This document shows, one piece after another, positions 37,251 to 49,719 of a stretch of 64,000 nucleotides of DNA (position 1 is the first letter of the stretch; every line of letters begins with the position of its first letter). The position numbers were made by a program, and so were the translations under genes. The notes under the pieces are model-generated. The model was not told the origin of the DNA. It ran no database searches and was given only the letters and a program-made list of their open reading frames with translations. This stretch comes from Phoenix dactylifera (Eukaryota; Streptophyta; Magnoliopsida; Arecales; Arecaceae). The stretch is taken from the NCBI RefSeq assembly GCF_009389715.1, contig NC_052401.1:186001-250000 (forward strand), read 5' to 3'.

Positions 37251-38855
37251 ACAGCGTGAGCAAAAGAAACGCTACGACGTGATCCCTTTGCCTTCAGAAT
37301 CGAAAGCAACCTTCCCGGATTCCATGCAAGAGGAGAGGAAGAGGGGCTTCGAATCCGTCGAAGAAGGAAAGAGAACTTGGGACGGGATGGATGGGAACGG
37401 AGACGGGGATCCAAAAAGGAAGGAAGAAGGAAAAGAAACTTTAAAAGTTCCGATTTTGCGCTAAGATTTCCTCGTGGGAACGAAGCGGACGAACGAACGG
37501 AAGAAAGAAAGAGAGGGAAGAGGGAGGGAGAGGGAGATGCGTATCCAATTGGGTGCCGATAATCTACGCCGGGGGTCTCCGAGAGTCTCTTCCCCCGCCC
37601 CTAATCCTGTGCGACAAGGTAGCCCGCGAGAGCAGGCGGCGATCGGGGAGCGATGGGGGAGAAGAAAAGGAGAGAGGATCGATGGATCATGATGGATCGA
37701 GAGGAGAGATCGTCGGGATGGTTTTGCCCTAGCCCTGGGTGGGAGCAGTGGCGTCCGCGCACGACGATAGAGAGAGGGGAAAGGGCATGAGGGTGGGGTT
37801 GGGGGGCGGGGGGTGCACTCCTCCATATGAGCCGAGTCGGAGCGTAGGGGGTGGGAACGTCACCGCCATAACAGTAGCAGCATCGGTTCGAAACCCATCG
37901 CCCGACTCGGTTCCTACCCACGCCCGGCTCCTCCACTCGGCGACTCGTCCCCCCGCCTTCCTCTCAAATTAGAAAACAGAGACATCATTGTAGATACATG
38001 GATTGGATATGGACCATAGAGGAGAGCTGCGGCATTCCGGACGGTTGGTGGGTGGGCTCAATTGTATTTTACCTTACTATGTGGTGCTTGAGAATATCGG
38101 TGGGGTGGGCGGGCGGGTTTGACTCGACGGAGCGCGTCGACGGACCCAGTCGAGTCGCTGATCCTGTGGCCAGCGCAGTGGAAATGGGACGATGTGTCGC
38201 CTCGTGTCATGTCGAACCTCCTACTCGTACAAACGGCGTCGCGGGCACGGTGTGGGCTGGACGACACTTGGCGGGACGAATTCCGAAAATTTTTGCCCTT
38301 AGCGTTCCTGCTTTATAAATTCAAATTTTTAAGCGGCGGAGGGAGGGAACCAACGTTGACCCCTCACCCGCAACTTCTTGAACCCTGAGGACCAGGCGGT
38401 ATATAACCAAAAATTATACGTACATGGTGCTACACGTAGTTGTAGCTCTTATGTTTTGATCCGAGGTAGCTACTTGGTTGTCCTTGAATACACTTTCGAT
38501 GAATATAAGGAAATTGTTCGACCAAAACCGACCAAGATGACGCAAATATGTGGATTGCAAGACTTAGACACAAAAGAGACCCGAACTTCAACCGACGCCC
38601 TAGCAAGACCACCTTGCAATTTAGGAACTAGGTGGTCCAAGAACTTGGTGCAATGAATTCACCTTAGCAAAATGGGAGCCCCAATGCGTTGCTAAAGCTA
38701 GAGACAGCAGGAGAAAGTGAGATGCAATTAAGCTAAAACTGGCGAGAGTTTAAATTTGAAGCGGAACACTTCTCTTAGATGATTGGTTTAATATGGAGGA
38801 GAGGCACTCAATTTAAATATGAGTACAAAAGAAGATATAGTTCAATTTTTATCTG
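37251..38855. promoter_or_regulatory. 5' flank of the PTM-like gene
   Basis: GC-rich sequence with GA and CT blocks up to about 37950, then more mixed sequence. It should contain the 5' UTR and promoter of the minus-strand PTM-like gene. No TATA box could be assigned. The open frames on either strand overlap each other and look like chance frames in GC-rich DNA. Confidence 0.5.
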
Positions 38856-39206
38856 GTAGTGACAACCCTTTTATATATATATATAGTGGTAAAAAAAAAA
38901 AAGGAGGGGGAACGAATCCACCCGTGTAGCAGCCCCTACTGAGCCCCCTTCCACCAGAAAATGTTCGATACGGGTCGCAAGTTCGTGCTCTTCCCGACCC
39001 GTGGGTTGCCCCACGTGTAAGTACGTCACCCCAGCGCCACCTCAGTACTGGCAGACCAGATAGCGATTCCACCGGACAAACCAGGCAGAGAGCATTCGAT
39101 CCCCGCATTTAATCGATGCCCACGTGTTTCAAATCTAAGTCACTCTGGTGGAATAAAAGCTCCGTTCCCACCGTGCTACCACCTTGGTGGCAAAGTAGTG
39201 ACAACC
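38856..39206 (-). mobile_element. tRNA-derived SINE flanked by a 12-bp direct repeat
   Basis: An insert of about 327 bp (38868-39194) lies between two copies of GTAGTGACAACC (38856-38867 and 39195-39206). On the minus strand the head reads GTGGTAGCACGGTGGG (box A-like) and then GATTTGAAACACG (box B-like). The far end is T-rich followed by (TA)n. Length, Pol III boxes, simple tail and long target duplication together fit a SINE. I do not recognise the family. Confidence 0.65.
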
Positions 39207-42200
39207 TTTAGCTGAAAGATTTGAAGCAAACTTGCTTGATGAAAGATTCCCTTCTCTCAATTAGTAAAAGATTGATCCTAATCAGATCTGTGCCCTCTGC
39301 ATTTCCTCTTTTCTATTTTTCTTCTACCTAACCAGCTAGTAAAAAACGTACTTTTCTTCTACCTAACTACCTAAAAAGCATAGCCACAGCCCCATATGGA
39401 ATGAACAAAGCTAGTTGGCGCACTTTGCACAATATAATTCCAAATTGGTCAAAAGTTAGAGCAAGCGGACTCGAGAATCACAACTCTTGTCAAACAAGAG
39501 AGAGCTTGAGCGGTCTTGCATAAACGTTAAGAGTAGCTTCCTCTTGTATTTGTCCAAAAAATTAAGAAAATAGCAATTGGAAATCAAACTTTAAGCACTC
39601 TCAACTTTAGCATCTTAATACGAAGCAATGTCTGATTGATTGAAAAGAAGATAATCATGAAGTTTAGATACAAGTGCTGGATCAGATGAGAGATTGCCGC
39701 TGAATAAGACCACACGATAAACTAGAAGAAACCTGGCAATCTGAAGCAAGGATATCCAAGCCATGAATATGCAATGCAAATAAATCAAGTCATAATATAA
39801 CTATGTACCAGAGATCTGCTCGACAATCCAACCAAATGACTGAAATAAGTGTCTTGAGAACATCTCCATGAATGTCCTTACAGCTTCAAGAACAAAAAAG
39901 AGGTTGAAGAAACAAGGAAGCAATATTCTACAAAGTGGTAATCAATCACAATAAACTACGTCAAGGAGTAGGCGGACCATACTGAATTTGTTGCAACTAA
40001 GAAGAGGAATTAGAATGGACTCTTGTCTCAGTTAACATGATCGATGCCAAATTAGTAAATAACCTCAGTAAGTCAATGTCTCTCGCCATTGGAATGAGAA
40101 GCCACTCGTATCTATCACTCATTCAAGGAGAAGGTAGCATCCTAGAAAGATAAAAGGTCCCGATGTCTGGAGTCTTGAAGCTTGTCATATGCCTTACAAC
40201 AAGAAATTGAGAACGGCAAGCTAACATACTCCCAGAACAAGCACCTAATTTTTACTTATCAGTAAAGCAGCGACTAATGTGATGATGTGATTGTTGGAGA
40301 CAGGATGAGGTCTCACGTAGATCTACGAAGTCAGATCAAATCAAAGATGCTCCATTTCCCACATTCAGCTAGAAAAGGACAGCAACATAAATACACAAGG
40401 CTCTAGAACTACCATGTTCCTTGAATTGCACGAGCAAATGTAACAACAGTCGTGACATCTCCATATCCAAAACCAGGTGCAGCAACTTGAGCTTTGAAGC
40501 ACTCTACCATTCAAGTAGGTCCTTGTATGCCTATTGCAAACTATTAACAGATGTCCTTTAATGGTTGCCATAATCTGTGAGTTACTTCTGTGCCAGTGTT
40601 TCTACAGAAAAAGTAATGTAGGTGACAGCAGCCAATCCACTTAATGAAGAAACTTTATGAAAAGTGCTTCATACGAAGTCATGGATTCTGTGACTGTCTT
40701 GCACTAATCGAAAATGCCAACAAATAGCAAAGTGACTGCACAAAGAAAGATGTGAAGAAATCAAGGAGATCGAAATGTTGAGTGTTTTATCCATGCTGGG
40801 AAAGATTGCGCTGGTCCTCTTTTTGAAAAAACCCCATCAAATTGTTGAGATCCATTTATAACCACAATCCCTACCAAACATGGTTGAATGATTCTCCATT
40901 CAATACCATAATGGACTACATCTCTATCACTGCAAGCTTTCAAATTCCAAGAAAAATCACACCCAGTACCTTATAGGGGCCTCCGATTGATTCATGACAC
41001 ATGATCATACTACCTCAATTGGTTTGTTATCACTTTACTGCAGCAACATTTAAACTTCCACCGATGCACCTGGTCCTCCCTAGTCCTACCACACACTCCT
41101 CTCATGCATGTCATTCATATTATGACCCTTTTATAGTTTACGATGCATGCAACATTATGAGGCTCACCACTATTTTTATGGTTTTTCCTATATACATCTC
41201 ATTGACACAATCTAATAGTGCTCCAAATTCACATCTCCAATCCATCTTCTTAGAACTAAAAACGTGAACAGCAGTGGGAGGAGAATGGTATCAAAGCAAA
41301 AGGCTTACATTTCCTACTAGGTTATTAGCTTATAATTCAAAGCCGTAAAGGAAGCTGAAGAAAAAGTAAAATTGTGGTTAATTCAGGTCCTTGACACCAT
41401 ATTTTAGTGATTATTGCTCCTAACCATCACTCACCTATCCTGATTCCGCTGGCATGTTATCATCCATCTCCCATTCGGCGCAACTGATTGGAGAAAAAGA
41501 AAATCGGTCACTTCAAAGTATTTCTAGGCCATTAGCGTTGTCCAGGGTCTTACTTTCATCTGTGCTACAATTACGTTTGCATTTCCACAATCTATTTTGA
41601 CCAATTGATTATTACTAATTCCCAGAGTTCTCCTTGAGATATAACAATCTCATTTTGGTTTCATTAATCATTAGGCCCTTAATCTACAAGTACCTAGATA
41701 ACAAACGACTGCAAAAGCAAATAAATCATATCATTTTTATTTAGAAATACAGAATAAAAATAATTAACTATTTAGAAACATGGAGAACTAAAGGAATATA
41801 AGGAGGCCATTAGCTAGCAAGATCTGAAGACAAAACGAAAGATGATGTTAAGTGAAAAAATAGGAATATCTACCAGATATAAACATAGCTGAGAGCCTGA
41901 GAAAAATACCTCAAAATTTATTAACGTAGAGCATCAGAACTAGTCTCCATTATATGTTGTGAGTGCAATAAACTAAGTATCTACTACGACAATAATAGGG
42001 AAAGATGCATATTCACACCAGGAAGAATGCAGTAGACATAAATCAGACACTCATAAGTTTCAAAAGAAGGATTACAGTGGTTAGGACAAGAACTTCTGAC
42101 CTTTGGCATTGATAAAGACTAGACCCTTGTTTTGCTACTTCTACAATTTTTTCTAGATTTGCTTATAACGATTCCCAGTGCTGATTGCAAGGGGTGAAAA

Positions 42201-42728
42201 AGAAGCTGGCATCCAAGCAACAAATGAAATCCATAACCATGATAAAGGGATGATGAGAAGATATTAGCTCTGACAATTAAATAATACAAACCAAGGTAAG
42301 AAAAATGAGTCAAAATGATTGGATGAAAGATGTATATCAGACGGTGCAAAGATAACTAGATAATAAGCTCTGACCAGAATTAAAAAATAATGCAAGAGAA
42401 GAATGGAAATCAGCCTATGTTCAGTAGAATGCTGAGGGATGCTAACCTCTAGCAGCTAATTCCTGTTCCTTCACAATGGCTAGCCAATTTATAAATGTTA
42501 ACTGTTCTGTGTCTCTAAATCGACTATGTTATTGGAGGAACAAAGGCAAAAAGAGGTGTTTGTGGTTTGATGAAAAAAGAAGGACAAAAGAAATGGATGT
42601 GACGTATAAGCAGCAAAAATAGATAAAAGATTATCAAAAAGAAGGGGTATCAGCATAAGCCGCGTGGTTTATTTATAATCTAGAATCGTGAGATCTTTGT
42701 AACCATTAGATTTATGTAAAAGGGCACT
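39207..42728. other. Gene-free AT-rich intergenic DNA
   Basis: About 3.5 kb with no convincing coding region on either strand. The few open frames longer than 60 codons (near 40365, 40761, 41001 and 42119) have no family features or splice support. It may hold decayed repeats that I cannot name. Confidence 0.4.
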
Positions 42729-42865
42729 AATGCATAAGGCTCCTGCCATTGTGGGGTCTAGGAAGAGTCAAATTTATGCAGCCTTACCACCATGTATAGA
42801 GAGGCTATTTCCATGTTTCGAATCCATAATCTCCAAATAATAACCTTACTGTAAGGCTTACCCTC
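42729..42865 (-). mobile_element. Au-type SINE copy (intergenic)
   Basis: Shares the landmarks of the copy at 4833-4986 in the same orientation: AAGGCTCCTGCCATTG, GTGGGGTCTAGG, GCAGCCTTACC and ATTTCCATGTTTCGAATCC. On the minus strand GGATTCGAAAC is the box B. Diverged; no target duplication was checked with confidence. Confidence 0.65.
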
Positions 42866-43537
42866 TTATTACGTTTATATGATATTGTTTTTTTTTCCTT
42901 CAATTTTTTTAGGATAAGAGCATGCTATAAGGCTTGTAAACCAATTCACTCCCAGTAAAGCATATGTTTAAGCATTTTGAGTTACTTCCACATGATGAAA
43001 GATCACACATCTTTTTCCAAACAATAATAGCATATTCCATGACTTGCTACTCAATTAATCAATGGTGTCATCTTGTCTACACCAAGATGTCAATATGATA
43101 TTCAGCTAGCTCAGCTTAGTCTAAGACTACTGATTTGAAAATACCCACTTAATAATGCTGTTAGATGACAAGAAACAGAACAAAACTAGACTGAACTAGA
43201 TTGATAATCAGAACAAGATGCATAATACCTTTTCATATAATAGTCACTTTCTATTATATTTATGATCCTTGACAGGTATACAAAATGTTTTAGTACTCTG
43301 CCATGAATTTACACCTCTTAAAAAGGGTAAAAACATTGCTCAGTTGCATATAATACATGCCAAAAGGGCCAACTTCAGCATACATTAATTGATATCGTCA
43401 ATTTTTACCTTGGAAGATGGAAAAGGATAGAACAATGTAAAATTCCAAAAGTATATCTCAGAAATAAATCTTGGAATGCAAGGAAGTCACCAGCATTCTA
43501 CCCCATCCAACAAACAGCATCGGTAACAATCAGGTAT

Positions 43538-43909
43538 GGCTAAAGGCTATATATCAGTCCTTTGAGTCCAAAGGATCATCTAAGTCTCTGCTGCTGACAC
43601 ATTCCAGTATAGCTTTTGCATTGAGTTCTCTTCCATATCTCCATAAATAGTTCAGACCAACGGCTAAAGGCTATATATCAGTCCTTTGAGTCCAAAGGAT
43701 CATCTAAGTCTCTGCTGCTGACAAATTCCAGCATAGCTTTTGCATTGAGTTCTCTTCCATATCTCCATAAATAGTTCAGACCGACGGCTAAAGGCTATAT
43801 ATCAGTCTTTTGAGTCTAAAGGATCATCTAAGTCTCTGCTGCTGACACATTCCAGTATAGCTTTTGCATCGAGTTCTCTTCCATATCTCCATAAATAGTT
43901 CAGACCGAC
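43538..43909. repeat. 124-bp tandem triplication covering the 3' end of the DUF668 gene
   Basis: Three head-to-tail copies of 124 bp at 43538-43661, 43662-43785 and 43786-43909. Each contains the last 35 or so codons, the stop and about 16 bp of the 3' UTR of the minus-strand gene. The copy at 43786-43909 is the one in use; the other two lie downstream of its stop. The copies differ at a handful of positions, so this is not one read simply repeated by the assembler. Confidence 0.85.
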
Positions 43910-45541
43910 AAGTAGCTCCGTTATTGCAGCTTCTGTTTTCATCTGATTTGCAAAATAGAGAGTCTGTAGCAGGAGCACATTTGAGCTTGAAACCAAATGC
44001 TGGTGCTCAAAATTGCGCTCGGACTGCCACCTTATCATGTTATGAGCAAGCGGAGAGAGCCAGTCCAATATCCGCGTCAACGCCTCACTCCACTCTGCTG
44101 CTAGAACTGGATCGTAAACTGAGGAAGCCATATTCTTTGCATAGGACTTCAGCCTCGCCCACAGGGCTGCTCTTACACTGGTTGGTAACATATTGTACAG
44201 GTCATCTCTTGCATCTGGACCAATTAAATGGGGAGAAGCCACAAGCTTCTCGATCACGATTATCACATTGGCGTAATGCAGAGCTAGAGCAGCAGCACCG
44301 AGGGTCGACTCCGGAGCATTCAGTAGCTTCTGCCTGGATTCGAGCATAGATAGGAATGCGTTCATATTAAAAATGTTGCCTTGGAAGCGGACCTCTGGTT
44401 TCACACCTTCGGCTCGACTGGCAATCCTCGATGCCGCCACACTTGACCTTCGGAAACCACTGTCCAAGGGGATGCAGCTCTGCAGAACAGGGGACTCAAA
44501 TCCACCGACCATGCACCCGCTGAAAGGTCTTCCGGTGACCGGCCACCTGGTTTTTGAATTCTGGCGCTTTGCAGCGGGAGTCAAGCCGCCGTGGGGTAGA
44601 CACTGCCTGCCACTCGCTCTGTCAGCAACAGCGATCGGCCCCGATCTCGTACGAGGACTCGCAAGAGGACCAGAAGGAAACCTGCGAATTCTATCACCCC
44701 CGGATGGATGGACCGACGAGTGCGTCAGCCCGGCGATGGAGTGGCTGCGAGAAAGGAGGGTCACGGTCGCCTTCTGGTCGCCGCCAGTCGCGTCAGCAGC
44801 TGCCTTCTGCTGGAAGCCGAAGGCGTGCTCGACCCTTGCGACGATGGTGAAGAGGGATCGCGCCAGCAGGCGGACGGCATAGTCGTAGGTCCGATTCCAC
44901 AGCGAGGCCTCCCGGAGATACTTCACATGCTGCCTCTGCCTGATGACCTTCTGCTTGAACTCGATGAGGCCGCCGCGACGGCCCGGGTCGGCGCCCGCCA
45001 GCATCCTCCTCAGCGCCTGCTCCAGCTCCCCCAGCACCTCCAGCTCCTGGTAGAGGTCCGAGCTGGCGGCCACCAACCGTTCCATCTTCGTGGCCTTCCG
45101 CTCCATCTTCTTCCCGGCGTACCGGATCCCGTGCAGATCGACGCCGTTCTTGACCAGATCCGCGAAGAGGTGCTCGAACCGCTGGAGCACGGGGTCGGCG
45201 CAGCGCTTGCCGAGCCTCGCAACGGAGCGCGACAGGGAGGCGAGGGAGTCCATCATCTCGGCGAGCGCCAGACCCAGAAGCAAATCGTCGTCGTCGGAGA
45301 CAAGCTTCCGGACGCCCTCCAGATGCAGGACCTCGTCGCGCAGGCGGATGATCTGCTCGTCGCCCAGGGAGTGCCAGAGGGCGACGGCCTTGGACATGAG
45401 GCTCGCCACCTCGAAGGCCAGCACCCCGATGGCGGCGGCCCTCTCCGGCTCCTTGGCCGCCGCTCCCTTCTTCCGGCCGCTCCCCCTCGCTAGCCCCACG
45501 CGCCCGAGCCACCAGGACGATTCCGTGTGCAGCTTCCTCAT
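43802..45541 (-). CDS. DUF3475/DUF668 family protein, PSI-like, intronless
   Basis: A single open frame of 579 residues. The N-terminal part has the DUF3475 signature (about 36-95, around GVLAFEVASLMSKAVALWHS). The C-terminal part has the DUF668 domain (about 412-500, from GAAALALHYANVI to MLPTSVRAALWARL). Between them is a basic, Ser/Pro-rich linker. Arabidopsis relatives include the PSI proteins linked to growth and the intronless genes At3g23160, At5g04550 and At5g51670. The N-terminus lacks the MGxxC myristoylation start of PSI1-3, so it belongs more likely with the latter group. The molecular activity of the family is unknown. The 5' half is very GC-rich, which opens long shadow frames on both strands. 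The terminal exon sequence is partly triplicated downstream. Confidence 0.9.
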   Translation of the reverse strand: MRKLHTESSWWLGRVGLARGSGRKKGAAAKEPERAAAIGVLAFEVASLMSKAVALWHSLGDEQIIRLRDEVLHLEGVRKLVSDDDDLLLGLALAEMMDSLASLSRSVARLGKRCADPVLQRFEHLFADLVKNGVDLHGIRYAGKKMERKATKMERLVAASSDLYQELEVLGELEQALRRMLAGADPGRRGGLIEFKQKVIRQRQHVKYLREASLWNRTYDYAVRLLARSLFTIVARVEHAFGFQQKAAADATGGDQKATVTLLSRSHSIAGLTHSSVHPSGGDRIRRFPSGPLASPRTRSGPIAVADRASGRQCLPHGGLTPAAKRQNSKTRWPVTGRPFSGCMVGGFESPVLQSCIPLDSGFRRSSVAASRIASRAEGVKPEVRFQGNIFNMNAFLSMLESRQKLLNAPESTLGAAALALHYANVIIVIEKLVASPHLIGPDARDDLYNMLPTSVRAALWARLKSYAKNMASSVYDPVLAAEWSEALTRILDWLSPLAHNMIRWQSERNFEHQHLVSSSNVLLLQTLYFANQMKTEAAITELLVGLNYLWRYGRELDAKAILECVSSRDLDDPLDSKD

Positions 45542-46956
45542 CGAGGAATTACAAGGGGGAAAAGATCGAACTGGAGGAGGGGTGACAAACAGGACTATAG
45601 GAGCGAAAAGGGGTTACAAGCAAGAGATCTTGAAACCCCGGCCTAGATATTATGAGCCCAGCCAGATCTCGTGGTTTACTCCGGGCATCCAATTATTCCC
45701 GGTAATAAGGCTGCTGCGGCGCCAGGTTCGTAGGACGGCACGGAGGTTCAACGTCTAAAACAAACATCAAGAAGACATCACTCTCTTTAACTAGAGCATC
45801 AGTAGATAGAATATTTAATTTTTATCTAAATTCAAAATTCAATACCTTCTAGAAGATAAAATTAGATAGTTATTCTAAAAATAATAATTATATAAAATAA
45901 AGTTTTAATTTTTTAAAAAAATTAATGACTAATTAAATAAAAATACTAATAAGATTAGGAGTAGACATTGAATGATCTAAATAAACGTTTCACGCACAGG
46001 GAGAGGATAAAGGAAAACTAATGCAGTGCTGCTGCATTAGCAGCAGCAGCGAAGAAGAGCAATCGAGTTGGGATGGCCGGTTGGTTCAGTAAATGTGACT
46101 AGAGCTGAACGAATGCGTGGCGTGATGTTGAAGCGAAATTGCTGGTAGCGTGCATGTGGACACGGGAATTTTCTTTTAGCCAGAATGGGAGGAGCGAGGG
46201 GGTGAAGAATTTCATAGAATGCGGCTAGAGAGCTGCTGCCGGCGGTAGATACCGCGGGTTATGCGGTAAGTGCCAGAGTGGGAAGCGGCGATAAAGGTTA
46301 ATGCACTCAATTCGGCCACACCATAAGTAATAGCAAATAACTAGTCTTGGAAGGGGACTAATAATAATGACAGCAGACAACGAGTAATAATAAAGTATTC
46401 TAGTCTTGGAAGGTGGAAGGGAGGGAGGCGCCGGCCACGTCATCAGTAAACTGGCTCGCTGGCAGCAGCAAGTCTCGATCTCCATCCAGCCATTGGAGGG
46501 GGCAGCGACTCCGGACTTGCGGATGAGACGGGGAAAGGAGCGAGAGAACGAAGAGGCGCGCGAATGGATGGAGTTGGAGAAAGAAAGTGAGAGATGGAGA
46601 CAGGGAGGGCCCGGGATAAAGGGCCAGCGGGCGAGCGGGCGAGCACAACGTACGCGGCGGGCGACGGGCCCGAGGGAGGCACGACATGTCCTTTTCCGTT
46701 TGCCGGTCAAAAACGTGCCCGGCTTTGATCTCGACCTTCTTAGCCCATCGTTTGGGTCGCGCATCACTCCGCGGATGGCAGTAGCCTTGCAATCCAATCA
46801 TGCCGTGCATGGAGCTGTGGATAGCGAACCTTCGAGCATTATTCGAGAATCGTAAGTTGGACAACGGTGATGTGCCCAACTAAATTGCGATGGATGCTCC
46901 TAGTTGCCTTTGACCTGTATCAACGTGGCCGGTGGCCGGCTCCCTCCGTTTATTTC
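45542..46956. promoter_or_regulatory. 5' flank of the DUF668 gene
   Basis: Contains the presumed 5' UTR and promoter of the minus-strand DUF668 gene. 45780-46000 is very AT-rich and 46480-46700 is GC-rich. Several overlapping open frames at 46225-46880 on both strands have no family features. No specific regulatory site is claimed. The right border is the solo LTR. Confidence 0.4.
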
Positions 46957-47796
46957 TGTTGGGGGGAATAAAGTTTCCCCCCAAATGACATAAATGCTCC
47001 TAAGAAGCCGTACAACCTCCGACCCCGGACAGCCGAAGTCAGCGTCCGACCTCGGAACGCTCGGCCACAAGACGACCGACCCCGAATCCTCCGACCTAAG
47101 AGAAACCCCGATGTCCGAGGACCGTACTCTAACACCCCTCCGGCATTTATTGCGCGTGGCCGCTGTAATCTTCCGGCACACTCAACAATAAATGCGGATC
47201 TCCGGCTTACTCCATAATAAATGCGGATCTCCGGCTTACTCCACAATAAATGCGCATGGCTCCTGACATCTACGGATCCCCGGCTCTCCACGGCAAATCG
47301 ACCCAGCAGGGTCTAGTCGACTATGATAAGTCTCTGATCTCGGCCATACCGCCGACATCAGTGCAATGATTCGCCTGACCGAGCGCCGACCTGAACAACA
47401 TGCCAAGCCGTACTACGGCCTCGCCCTGTTACATCACAGGTAAACCGACCCCCGCATATAAAAGGGAGCCTCGGCCTCCCAAGAGGGGATTGGAACATTC
47501 ATACACCCAAAAATCACTGTTTATCTCCTTCTCCCCACTATTTGCCCCCTCCCTGACTTGAGCGTCGGAGGGCCGGCGCCGGAGAACCCGACCACCGGTT
47601 CGTGTGCAGGCACCCGGACGGAGGACGCCGCCAGCCAACGGATCGCCGCCCCGCTGCGAGGACCTGCTGTTCCTTCTCTCCGACCGCCCCGGACGGAGGA
47701 CGCCGCCCGCCGACAGACCGCCGCCCCGCCGTGAGGACTAACAGTCGTTCCCTCTCCTCGACCGAAGATTGCCCCCGGGTCCAATTTCCAGCAACA
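46957..47796 (+). mobile_element. Solo LTR of a Tat-type Ty3/Gypsy retrotransposon
   Basis: An 840-bp LTR that starts TGTTGGGG and ends CCAGCAACA, flanked on both sides by ATTTC (46952-46956 and 47797-47801), a perfect 5-bp target duplication. No internal region is present, so this is the product of LTR-LTR recombination. It has a TATA box (ATATAAAAGG, about 47456-47465). It is the same family as the LTRs at 51352 and 62245, but lacks the internal duplication of about 75 bp that they share. Confidence 0.9.
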
Positions 47797-48344
47797 ATTT
47801 CCATGGCTCACGAAGAGCATGTTCGTTCCGAATCTTCTCCCCACCGATATCTACGTTTAATATTGATAATTGGTCGCTCTCGGCCACATGTGGCCATTAT
47901 GTGGAGCCGTTTTGGAGCTTGCCGTGAACGCATGAATTCCGGTTGGTGGGTTGGGTCCGGTTCGACAACGCCGCGCACTAAAATGCTTTCTGGTGCAGCT
48001 AATGGTTTCAATTAATTTTTTTTAAATTAACGAGAACGTACTATTTGGTAAGCTTTGTACCGAGGGACTCTATGTTGGTCGGGGAAAAAAAAAAAAGGAA
48101 GAGCGCAAGGCCAGTGATGTCGGGACAACCACTGTAGCCACCGGAACTGCTTTGTTGGCTAAGGAGTGAGAAGAACATGATTCATAGATGCAGAATTGGC
48201 AGCATTCCCCGTTACGTACTTGAATTTGTGAAGCTGTGCTCGCATCTAAAGGATCACGACCATGTTGCGTAAAAGCAAACGATCATGCGCCTTCTGTCGT
48301 AGATGGCCTAGTCATCTCGAGCATATGAGAGCCATGCGGTCATA
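47797..48344. other. Short intergenic stretch between solo LTR and TRIM array
   Basis: About 550 bp with no coding or repeat feature that I can name. Confidence 0.4.
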
Positions 48345-49062
48345 TGTTTCATTCCATATCGGCTATCCGTTGAAAAGATTTTGGATACTTATACAGAATT
48401 AAGGAACCCAAATGATATCTTCCATCTAGTCTTTTTGAATGAAATTTTGTATCATTACAAATAGTATCAGAGTAATCTCGGAGCACAACCTACAACACTA
48501 GTTTATAGAGTCTGACCATAAGCCGATCGTGGTGCTTGTGATTGAATTTGAATGGATTTGAACCCTTAACCTCACAAAGATGTCGGGGCTTGAACGGGGA
48601 AAATATATAAGGACTCGCGCGGGCATGTGTTTAGTCCCATATTGGTTATTCATCGAGGAGATTTTGAGTACTTATGCATAACTAAGGAACCCAGAAAAAT
48701 ATCTTTCGAGCTTCGGCTAGCTATTTGGAATGAGGTTCTGAGTTGTTACAAATGATATCAGAGCAGACCCGGCCCATAACCTATATGGACTAGGACATAC
48801 AACAGCGCGGATCTACCCAAAAAAAATATCTGTTGGCTAGCTATTTGGAATGAGGTTCTAAGCTATTACAAATGATATCAGAGCAGACCCGGCTTATAAT
48901 CTATATGGATTGGAGAATACAACAGCACAGATCTATGGAAGCTGACCACAGGCTGATCGTGGTGCTTGTAATTAGATTAGAATGGATTTGAAGTCTTAAT
49001 CTAACGAGGACACAGACCTTAAATGGAGAAAGTATGTGAGAAATCATGCGGGTGTATGTTTA

Positions 49063-49716
49063 GGCCTTGTTTTGGGGAGCTTTTGGAGGGCCAAAAAGTA
49101 CTTTCTAGCCCTCCAAAAGCACTTTTACATGAAATAGGGGTGTTTGGTAAAAATTTCGGAAAACTGTTTTAACTTATTCAGAAAGCTGAAAACAGCTTTT
49201 TGGGAGAAGCTCTATTTTGGAGCTTTCCGGAAAAACACTTTTAAGCCTGATCAAGAAGCTATTTTTTTGACCAAAATACCCGTGATAAAATATAACAATT
49301 ACACAAAATATTCTTTTAATAATTGTTTAACCAATTTTATTACATAGTTGAAAAATTTATTATATTGTGAAAAATTAATTTACGCTAATAATTATAATAA
49401 TTTATATCTTTATTATTGAATTATACTATAAACATAATATTATATTACTATATTATATTACATTATAGTAATATTATACTATATCATATATTTATGTATT
49501 AATATATATTATATTTTATTATGCACTGTTGTATAATACTATGCAATGTCCTTTATGGTTATTTTATCATACCAAAAGTACTTTGTTAGTTTATTTACTA
49601 AACATATATTAAAATGGCATAGCACTTTAGAAATGTAGTTACCAAATGGCAAACAGCTTATTATAAAAGCTCTACACCAGAAAGCTCTACTGCCAACAGC
49701 TCCTCCAAATGAGGCC
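49063..49716. mobile_element. PIF/Harbinger (Tourist-like) MITE, copy 1
   Basis: 654 bp with imperfect terminal inverted repeats (GGCCTTGTTTTGGGGAGC at the left; the right end reads GGCCTCATTTGGAGGAGC in reverse). It is bounded by TTA on both sides, with a very AT-rich core. TTA target sites and GGCC-TTGTTTGG ends are typical of Tourist-like MITEs. It lies inside a TRIM LTR. A 67-codon frame within it is chance. Confidence 0.75.
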
Positions 49717-49719
49717 TTA

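Noticed and set aside
44708..45512. Long open frames on the plus strand (261 codons) and in another minus frame (239 codons) over the DUF668 gene
   Set aside because: They overlap the real gene in its GC-rich 5' half and have low-complexity Arg/Gly/Leu composition with no family motif.
46225..46880. Minus and plus open frames of 150-190 codons
   Set aside because: Mutually overlapping, Ser/Pro/Arg-rich, no recognisable domain; probably chance frames in GC-rich DNA.
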